Translations under genes and position numbers: made by a program | The notes under the pieces: generated by a model | Database searches by the model: none | The model's input: only the letters and a program-made list of their open reading frames with translations | Told to the model about the DNA's origin: nothing | Source: Clostridia bacterium | GTDB taxonomy: Bacteria > Bacillota > Clostridia > Christensenellales > CALWSW01 | Reading direction: 5' to 3' | DNA: 10,233 bases | Assembly (NCBI GenBank): GCA_019421925.1 | Contig: JAHZEH010000052.1 | Location: 1 to 10,233 of the forward strand | In this document: positions 5,827-10,233 of the stretch, piece after piece | Position numbering within the stretch: position 1 is the first letter of the stretch | How the letters are laid out: each line of letters opens with the position of its first letter

Positions 5827-6207
5827 TCACCCCATCATCATGCGCCAGCCGGCAACGATCATCAACACGGAAAAAATACGTGTCAGCCAAACCTGGGGCA
5901 GGTGGCCCAGCAGCCATGCGCCAATCAGTCCGCCCGGAAGCGCGCCCAGTGCCGAAAACAGCGTCACATCCCAGGGTACGCTCGTCTGGGTAAAATATCC
6001 CACGGCACTGAACGCGGAGATGGGCAGAATGGCAGCCAGAGCAGTGGCCTGGGCCTTTCTCTGATCCAAACCGGAGTGTGCCAGGGCGGGCACAACCAGC
6101 ATGCCTCCCCCAGAACCAAAGAGCGAGTTGACAAAACCGGTGGTCACGCCCAGGGCCGCCCTCCCCTGCTTTTTCGCCAGCCATGTTTGAAACCGATTTG
6201 CGGACAT
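5827..6207 (-). CDS. TauE/SafE permease, N-terminal half-size subunit
   Basis: This 126-residue membrane protein has about four transmembrane helices. FVNSLFGSGGGMLVVPAL and QRKAQATALAAILPISA match the other half-gene in position and pattern, as expected for the two inverted repeats of a TauE/SafE transporter. The ATG at 6207 is preferred because GGGAGG lies 8 bases before it. The in-frame ATG at 6213 is only 2 bases from that site. A short basic N-terminus (RFQTWLAKKQGR) favours a cytoplasmic start. It is first in the unit with the other half and the YlmC-like gene. I see no convincing promoter upstream. A pair of separate half-size genes is a recurrent arrangement in Bacillota rather than a frameshift artefact, because each has clean ends. 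Confidence 0.85.
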   Translation of the reverse strand: MSANRFQTWLAKKQGRAALGVTTGFVNSLFGSGGGMLVVPALAHSGLDQRKAQATALAAILPISAFSAVGYFTQTSVPWDVTLFSALGALPGGLIGAWLLGHLPQVWLTRIFSVLMIVAGWRMMMG

Positions 6208-6347
6208 CCGCATCGCCTCCCTTTCAGCTTAGTGTGCAACTGACGGGCAAAAAGCATGCGGCCGCACGCTGTAATCGGAGCAGCGAGTTCTCATTTCCCC
6301 GAAGCTGCGGCGTATGCGCCGCCTTTCTTTGAGCCCAGCGTGCAATT

Positions 6348-6387
6348 GCTCTGTAACCAGAAATGAGTACATTTCCGGTTATAGAGC
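6348..6387. repeat. Imperfect 18-bp inverted repeat
   Basis: Arms 6348-6365 and 6370-6387 pair at 16 of 18 positions around the loop AGTA. One of the mismatches would be a G-U pair in plus-strand RNA. TGCA occurs outside both arms (6341-6344 and 6395-6398). There is no U-tract on either side, so it is not a simple terminator. Confidence 0.6.
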
Positions 6388-6410
6388 ACAACCAGTGCAG
6401 CGCTTATAAT
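6382..6410 (+). promoter_or_regulatory. Possible promoter for the plus-strand small ORF
   Basis: A perfect TATAAT (6405-6410) lies 27 bases before the ATG at 6438. With a 17-base spacer the -35 is TAGAGC, only 3/6. That -35 falls on the right arm of the hairpin at 6348-6387, so folding or protein binding there could affect it. Confidence 0.35.
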
Positions 6411-6437
6411 ACGGGCAAAGGAAAGGAGCGATTTATT

Positions 6438-6628
6438 ATGTACAAGGTCTTCAATGAGTTTTCACGGCCAAATATCCAAAAAAAGCCATTCGTTTTCCCG
6501 AAAAAATGTCTTTAGAGCTGGGAAGAGTGTCCACCCAACACGATATCTTCTTCAACCGGATCGTCCTCCAATGCTGCCGCTATGCATTAGATAATCTACA
6601 ACCCAAAGAAAACCCCTCAAGACAATAA
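6438..6628 (+). pseudogene. Small plus-strand ORF split by one base
   Basis: ATG at 6438 has AAAGGAG about 8 bases upstream and encodes 25 residues (MYKVFNEFSRPNIQKKPFVF and so on) to a TAG at 6513. An overlapping ATG at 6506, in the next frame, encodes 40 residues including SLELGRVSTQHDIFFNRIVL and QCCRYALDNLQP, ending in a TAA at 6626 inside the terminator stem. One extra A in the A6 run at 6501-6506 would fuse both into a 63-residue protein. This fits the pattern of missing homopolymer bases in the window. I do not recognise the product. It is soluble-looking, with two adjacent Cys. The alternative is a genuine pair of overlapping tiny ORFs. A TATAAT and a good ribosome site support expression. 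Confidence 0.45.
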
Positions 6629-6662
6629 AAAGGGACGGATCAATCCGTCCCTTTTTATTGTC
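6621..6662. terminator. Perfect 20-bp bidirectional terminator
   Basis: Arms GACAATAAAAAGGGACGGAT (6621-6640) and the exact complement (6643-6662) flank two loop bases. A GC-rich core GGGACGGAT sits between A5 and T5 runs, so it works as an intrinsic terminator in both directions. It would end the plus-strand small ORF, whose TAA lies within the stem, and also the minus-strand SH3 operon, 56 bases after its stop. Confidence 0.9.
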
Positions 6663-6680
6663 ACAAAAGTTTTAGGGGTT

Positions 6681-6710
6681 CCAGGGAGACTTTTATAAAA
6701 GTCCCCCTGG
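6681..6710. repeat. 30-base near-perfect palindrome after the SH3 gene
   Basis: CCAGGGAGACTTTTA (6681-6695) pairs with 6696-6710 at 14 of 15 positions with no loop. It starts 8 bases after the stop codon at 6718. It may help end transcription or protect the 3' end of the mRNA. Its form, a GC clamp with a TTTTATAAAA centre, suggests a repeated intergenic palindrome. Confidence 0.6.
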
Positions 6711-6717
6711 CCCTCGC

Positions 6718-7749
6718 TCAATCCTCGTCCTCGGGAATCTCCTCTGGGATGACCTCCTCCTCCGGTTCCGCCGGCTCCTCCAGGGGCTCTTCACCCGTCT
6801 GGAGGGTTGACAGCTCCGGCGCCTGCTCCCCCTTCTCAAAGGCGCGCAGCACAGCGGCCTGAAGATTCCTGTTCTCCGCGCCCGTGTTGTGCTGGCGGCT
6901 GCAGTAGAAGTGCATGCAGATCTGCCCGCTCATACCATTGTCCGGCAGGGTGTCCGGGCCGTGAGGCATGACATTGATGGCGGCGGCGTAGACCTCGCCG
7001 TTCACATAGACCCAGAGGGCGCGGGGCGTCCAGCTCCACCTGTTTCCATTGATGCGGTAGAGTGTCTCGGTGTCCTCTCTGGTCAGCGGCTCCACGTCCG
7101 CATGATTGCCTTTGGAGAAACAGCGCAGGGTGAAGCTCTCCCCCGTGGCCACATCCACGCAGGGGACGCCCTCGTACTTTGGGAAATCCGCCTTCATGGC
7201 GTTAAACCACTCCGCCAGAATAACCGGACCATTCCGGGCAACGCTGGCCGCGCAGGAATCTGTCCGCCCGGCGGCGGCAAGGGCGGCAAGAGTATTCTCC
7301 CCCGCTTTCCCGTCGGCCTCCAGGCCGCTGGCGTACTGGAAGCACTTGACTGCGGCGGCAGTCCTGACGCCGTAGTCGCCGTCCACATCCCCGGCGTAAT
7401 AGCCCAGCTCCTTGAGGCGGGTTTGCAGCTCCACCGTCCCGGCGTTCAGCTCCTTGCGGGCCTGAGCGCTGAGGGAGACAAAGTCGCTCCGCACATAGCC
7501 GCTTCTTCCGCCCGCCGAAACCTCATACCAGCCGGAGTCCTCCCCGGAGATGGAGACCTCTTCCCCCTCCCGGAGGACCGCCACCCTGCCGTAGCCGGTT
7601 CCCGGTCCCTTGCGCAGATTGACGTCGCTTGCGTTGATCCTGCCCTTCAGAGTATCGGCCAGCGCCGAGGGCAGGATCGCCGCGAGGGACACCAGTACAA
7701 ACAGTGCGACAAGAAACGCCGCGATAATCCGTATTGTCTTCTTTTGCAT
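6718..7749 (-). CDS. Secreted SH3b / peptidoglycan-binding protein with unassigned C-terminal domain
   Basis: This 343-residue protein has a signal peptide (KK then a hydrophobic stretch, likely cleaved near ALA31). One SH3b domain (about 33-93: INASDVNLRKGPGTGYGRV, GWYEVSAGGRSGYVRSDF) is followed by a PG_binding_1 domain (about 105-160: LQTRLKELGYYAGDVDGDYG). The C-terminal domain (about 174-305) carries His216-x-Asp218, MPHGPD (His263, Asp266), C-x-H-F (Cys278, His280) and SRQH (His287), all shared with the upstream paralog. The H...Cys order is loosely like L,D-transpeptidases, so a cell-wall enzyme is plausible but unproven. The protein ends in an acidic tail rich in Glu and Pro. It starts 20 bases after the paralog stop, with GGGAGG upstream, in the same operon. 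It probably binds and acts on peptidoglycan. Confidence 0.88.
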   Translation of the reverse strand: MQKKTIRIIAAFLVALFVLVSLAAILPSALADTLKGRINASDVNLRKGPGTGYGRVAVLREGEEVSISGEDSGWYEVSAGGRSGYVRSDFVSLSAQARKELNAGTVELQTRLKELGYYAGDVDGDYGVRTAAAVKCFQYASGLEADGKAGENTLAALAAAGRTDSCAASVARNGPVILAEWFNAMKADFPKYEGVPCVDVATGESFTLRCFSKGNHADVEPLTREDTETLYRINGNRWSWTPRALWVYVNGEVYAAAINVMPHGPDTLPDNGMSGQICMHFYCSRQHNTGAENRNLQAAVLRAFEKGEQAPELSTLQTGEEPLEEPAEPEEEVIPEEIPEDED

Positions 7750-7769
7750 ACCTTCTTTCCTCCCGACCG

Positions 7770-8930
7770 CTACTTGCCCGCGTTATAGGCGTACTTCACA
7801 CAGGCCTGATGATCCGGGTCGCAGTTGTTGCCCCCGTGGGTACGGGAGTTGAGGAAATGGATGCAGAAATGTCCCGGGAAATTATCGTTCTTGTTGGAAT
7901 CCGGGGAATGGGGCATGCAGTTCATGCTGGCGGCGTAGACCTTGGTGCCGATGGTCACCCAGATCGCCCGCCGGTTCCAAGTCCACCGGCCCACAATGCT
8001 CTTGAAAACAGCCGTATCGTCCGCCGTTCTGGGTACCACGTCCATATGCTTGGTCCCGCCTGTGCGGTAGATGTTGAAGGACTTGCCCGTCTTGACGTCC
8101 GTGACGCGGGCCGCGCCCCAGTTGCGCGAGAGCAGGGTGCTTCCGCCCTTCCACCAGTCGATCAGCTGCACCCGTCCCTTGAAGTCATCCTTTGTGACGG
8201 GGATTTTGGCCTTCTTGCGGATGGTGTTGGACTTGTCATAGATCACCTTGAGGGTGGCAGGACCGGCGATGCCATCCGCCGGGGAGATCTCCGCCATCTG
8301 CTGGAACTCCTTGACGGCAGCGCGGGTGATGGCTCCGTAGGTGCCCGTCACGTTGGAGTCCTTAACAAAATTGCGGCGTGCCAATTCCTTCTGAAGCTTT
8401 TTGACCTCCGAGCCCTCCATGCCCATCTTGAGCAGGGTGGCGTCGCCGCCCACGCCTGTGAGGTTGGTCACATTGACCATGTTCTTGTGAACAAAGCCCG
8501 TTTGACCCTCATAGGAGACAAAATACCACTCGCCCACCATCTGCTTGATGCGGATGGGCTTGCCCGCAATAATCTCCGTCTCAATATAGCACCCCTCCGA
8601 GGGCCCCCCCCGCAGGTTGACGCCGTCCTTATTGGCGTAGGCGATGCGGTCGAGGGTGGTCTTAACAAACACCAGATCGGAGCGGATATACCCTTGACTG
8701 CCGCTGTACTCCACCTGATACCAGCCATCGCTCTCCCCCAGGATATTCACCTTCTCGCCTACGCTCATCTTGAGCACCACGTCGGCTTCCTGGTTGGGCG
8801 CGGAGCGCATATTGACCTCCGAGCCGGTGATCTTGCCGGTTGTGTCCTCCTTTGCAAAAGCCAGGGACGCAATGCCCAGTGAGCAAAAAATCAACAGCAT
8901 CAGCGCGCTGCGTCCGAATTTATGCAACAA
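7770..8930 (-). CDS. Secreted double-SH3b / peptidoglycan-binding paralog with the same C-terminal domain
   Basis: This 386-residue protein has a signal peptide (likely cleaved after AFA26). Two SH3b domains (about 30-90 and 93-155, each with V-N-x-R and GW/EWY motifs) precede a PG_binding_1 domain (about 165-232: VKKLQKELARRNFV, TGTYGAITRAAVKEFQQ). The C-terminal domain (about 250-380) repeats the pattern of the neighbour: His295-x-Asp297, MPHSPD (His341, Asp344), GHFCIHF (Cys356, His358), SRTH (His365). It adds a Cys/His-rich tail (NNCDPDHQACVKY) absent from the paralog. Start is a TTG at 8930, 8 bases after GAGGTGA; no suitable ATG exists before residue 11. A strong promoter lies about 65 bases upstream. 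The pair arose by tandem duplication followed by loss or gain of one SH3b. Confidence 0.88.
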   Translation of the reverse strand: MLHKFGRSALMLLIFCSLGIASLAFAKEDTTGKITGSEVNMRSAPNQEADVVLKMSVGEKVNILGESDGWYQVEYSGSQGYIRSDLVFVKTTLDRIAYANKDGVNLRGGPSEGCYIETEIIAGKPIRIKQMVGEWYFVSYEGQTGFVHKNMVNVTNLTGVGGDATLLKMGMEGSEVKKLQKELARRNFVKDSNVTGTYGAITRAAVKEFQQMAEISPADGIAGPATLKVIYDKSNTIRKKAKIPVTKDDFKGRVQLIDWWKGGSTLLSRNWGAARVTDVKTGKSFNIYRTGGTKHMDVVPRTADDTAVFKSIVGRWTWNRRAIWVTIGTKVYAASMNCMPHSPDSNKNDNFPGHFCIHFLNSRTHGGNNCDPDHQACVKYAYNAGK

Positions 8931-8995
8931 TCGTACTTCACCTCTTTTGATGGTTTACCCTGTATATTCCGCCGGAAATGGGCAGTATACAGAGA

Positions 8996-9024
8996 ATTAT
9001 ATCATTGCCCGCAGAAATCGTCAA
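8996..9024 (-). promoter_or_regulatory. Strong sigma-A promoter for the SH3b gene pair
   Basis: On the minus strand TTGACG (9024-9019, 5/6) and TATAAT (9001-8996, 6/6) have the ideal 17-base spacing. The -35 lies inside the end of the uracil-DNA glycosylase gene and the -10 overlaps its stop codon. The leader contains a CTGTATA/TATACAG inverted repeat (8960-8992), close to the expected start point, which may be an operator or hairpin. Confidence 0.8.
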
Positions 9025-9640
9025 AATTCAGTCCGGTCCGCTGCTCCTCCAAAAGCGCCCGCAGCGCAAGCATATCCCTCTCGTAGGCCTGGCGCAGGGC
9101 CGGATTATACAGGATACTGGCGGGGTGATACAGCGGAAAGAGCAGTCGGCCCAGCCTTGAAAGCCGCTGCCCATGCAGCGCGCCGACGGTCTCCGCTTCG
9201 CCCAGGGCACGCAGCGGGGTGTTGCCCAGGGTCACAATCACCCGGGGCTGCAAAAGTTCAACCTCCCGCAGCAGCAGGGGACGGCCCAGGGCAATCTCCC
9301 TGCTGCCGGGAGTGCGATTGGACTTGCGGCCCGTCCTCTCGTTTAACCTGTAGGGGCGGTATTTGACGGCGTTGGTGACATACAGTTCCCCCCGCTCCAG
9401 GCCGGCCCCCTCCAGGAAGGCGTTCAGCACCCTGCCCGCCCGGCCTACGAAGGGCCTGCCCAGCTCGGTCTCCTCGGCGCCGGGGGCCTCGCCCACGAGC
9501 ATGGCGGCAGCCCCCACAGGCCCCTCTCCGAATACCGGGCGCAGGGTCTCCCCCGCCGCAGTCCAGGAGGAGAGAAGTCTCCGGTGCTCCTCATAGAGGC
9601 TCTCCAGAACCGCCCTTCGATCCACGGTCTCCCTCTGCAT
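9002..9640 (-). CDS. Uracil-DNA glycosylase, family 4 type, without Fe-S cysteines
   Basis: This 212-residue protein carries the family 4/5 UDG motifs: GEAPGAEETELGRPFVGRAG (50-69), LYVTNAVKYRP (87-96) and YHPASIL (171-177). These enzymes remove uracil from DNA to start base excision repair. The four Cys that hold a 4Fe-4S cluster in family 4 are missing. There is no CxxC at the N-terminus, KCRP is KYRP here, and the Cys expected after EI is Gly119. The only Cys is Cys210 at the tail. Start is the ATG at 9640, one base after the stop of the upstream gene, so the two are coupled; an upstream extension of the frame overlaps that gene and is unlikely. It is probably an active glycosylase of an Fe-S-free branch. 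Confidence 0.85.
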   Translation of the reverse strand: MQRETVDRRAVLESLYEEHRRLLSSWTAAGETLRPVFGEGPVGAAAMLVGEAPGAEETELGRPFVGRAGRVLNAFLEGAGLERGELYVTNAVKYRPYRLNERTGRKSNRTPGSREIALGRPLLLREVELLQPRVIVTLGNTPLRALGEAETVGALHGQRLSRLGRLLFPLYHPASILYNPALRQAYERDMLALRALLEEQRTGLNFDDFCGQ

Positions 9641-9641
9641 G

Positions 9642-10233
9642 TTACGCACCCTCGTCCAGATCAATCTGCTGCTGGCCGTTCTGAAGGCGCACGCATACAT
9701 CATACAGCTGGTTGGTCAGGCTGATCACGGTCTCCCGGTCGTCCCCGGCGTTCAGGGCGTTCTGGAGGGCCGCCGCTCTGCTCAAAAGCTCGCTGATTTG
9801 GCTCTCGCTGAGCACGTACTCCCCGCCCGTAATCATGCTGTGGGCAAAATCGATAAGGGTCTCGGCATAGGCCGTCTCCTCATCGCTGGGGGTGTTGACC
9901 GTGTGGGCGTCATGCACATTGCATGCGTATTTCTGAAATTCTGCCGAGCCCTCCGCCAAATTGGCCAGAGCGCCAGCGTCCCGCAGGCCCAAAATGGCCT
10001 GGGGCATATGCTTGGCGAGCAGCTCCGCGGAGATCTGGGCCAGCTCGGAGCTGTTGGGGATGACGAGCGCAGTCCCGCTCTTCACTGTCTCCGCCGGGCA
10101 GTAGGCCGTGGCGATCTTGTTGGATACTGTGCAGATATTCACGGTGGCGTGGTAGTTGCATTTCTGAGTGGGCACGTTCTCAGGGTACATCCAGTCGGTC
10201 ACGGGGGGATAGGTCTCATCCCCCTCGCAGGCC
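9642..10233 (-). CDS. Probable class A penicillin-binding protein, C-terminal part
   Basis: About 197 C-terminal residues are visible; the frame runs off the right edge, so the GTG at 10202 is not a true start. The stretch with VPTQKCNYHATVNIC, KIATAYCPAE and ALVIP resembles the Cys-containing C-terminal extension after the transpeptidase domain of clostridial PBP1A-type enzymes. The final 80 residues look helical, possibly a coiled coil (SESQISELLSRAAALQNALN), ending QIDLDEGA. No catalytic motifs are within the window, so the call depends on the tail and could be wrong. A secreted hydrolase or another PBP class are alternatives. The stop is one base before the UDG start, indicating one transcript. 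Confidence 0.5.
   Translation of the reverse strand, partial: ACEGDETYPPVTDWMYPENVPTQKCNYHATVNICTVSNKIATAYCPAETVKSGTALVIPNSSELAQISAELLAKHMPQAILGLRDAGALANLAEGSAEFQKYACNVHDAHTVNTPSDEETAYAETLIDFAHSMITGGEYVLSESQISELLSRAAALQNALNAGDDRETVISLTNQLYDVCVRLQNGQQQIDLDEGA

Larger units (their letters stand above)
6208..6437. other. Hairpin-rich intergenic region between divergent units
   Basis: No gene of useful length is visible. It holds a GC hairpin GCGGCG-TATG-CGCCGC (6307-6322) followed on the plus strand by CTTTCTTT, and a long imperfect hairpin (6348-6387). A near-direct repeat AG(T/C)GTGCAA(C/T)TG occurs near 6229 and 6336. No tRNA or known riboswitch was recognised. It could be a decayed small mobile element or the control region of the plus-strand small ORF. 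Confidence 0.4.

Noticed and set aside
5187..5993. Long plus-strand ORF of 268 codons
   Set aside because: It lies opposite ylmC and the two TauE half-genes, has no ribosome site and an odd Pro/Arg/Ser-rich composition. It is a shadow of GC-rich genes.
6253..6268. GC palindrome containing GCGGCCGC
   Set aside because: A short self-complementary GC run is expected by chance in GC-rich DNA and has no loop or flanking element that suggests function.
6241..6340. Possible tRNA or small structured RNA
   Set aside because: No cloverleaf, T-loop GTTCRA in context or 3' acceptor pairing could be drawn. Only isolated hairpins are present.
7734..8882. Plus-strand ORF of 382 codons opposite the SH3b gene
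   Set aside because: Its His/Leu/Gly/Val-rich translation has no domain signature, while the minus strand encodes clear SH3b and peptidoglycan-binding domains.
9641..9703. Longer start for the uracil-DNA glycosylase
   Set aside because: It would overlap the upstream reading frame by more than 60 bases. The ATG at 9640 directly follows the stop codon and begins the conserved region at the usual distance.
1..10233. CRISPR array, transposase, integrase or phage genes
   Set aside because: No regularly spaced repeats and no recombinase or phage protein motifs were seen on either strand.

Overview
The window looks like chromosomal DNA from a GC-rich, spore-forming gut-type member of the Bacillota (class Clostridia, probably near the Oscillospiraceae). 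This rests on a YlmC/YmxH-nrdR-pgeF run, a clostridial ferritin-like protein, strong AGGAGG-type ribosome sites, some TTG starts and sigma-A-like promoters. The genus is inference. Every well-supported gene except one tiny ORF lies on the minus strand, so transcription runs from high to low coordinates.

Right part (10233 down to 6718): the C-terminal end of a probable class A penicillin-binding protein, then one base later a family-4-type uracil-DNA glycosylase that lacks all the usual iron-sulfur cysteines. A near-consensus promoter inside the end of that gene drives two paralogous secreted proteins. Each has SH3b repeats, a peptidoglycan-binding module and the same unassigned C-terminal domain with invariant His, Asp and Cys residues. 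I consider this domain the most interesting element here. Two palindromes follow, one of them a strong bidirectional terminator.

Middle part (6628 to 3087): a tiny plus-strand ORF broken by a one-base shift, a hairpin-rich intergenic stretch, a TauE/SafE permease split into two half-size genes, a YlmC/YmxH PRC-barrel gene, nrdR (with a possible NrdR box in its own promoter), pgeF translationally coupled to nrdR, and a ferritin-like di-metal protein that ends at a clear terminator.

Left part (2930 to 1): a less GC-rich accessory stretch with a disrupted gene of unknown family, a frameshifted DUF2200 gene, an intact DUF1801 gene with an N-terminal zinc ribbon, and a frameshifted lipoprotein with two similar domains. 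The window ends with the N-terminal part of a lipoprotein carrying tandem FMN-binding domains, possibly a reductase that continues off the edge. Several breaks are single missing bases in homopolymers. They cluster in the accessory DNA, so both gene decay and homopolymer sequencing error must be considered.
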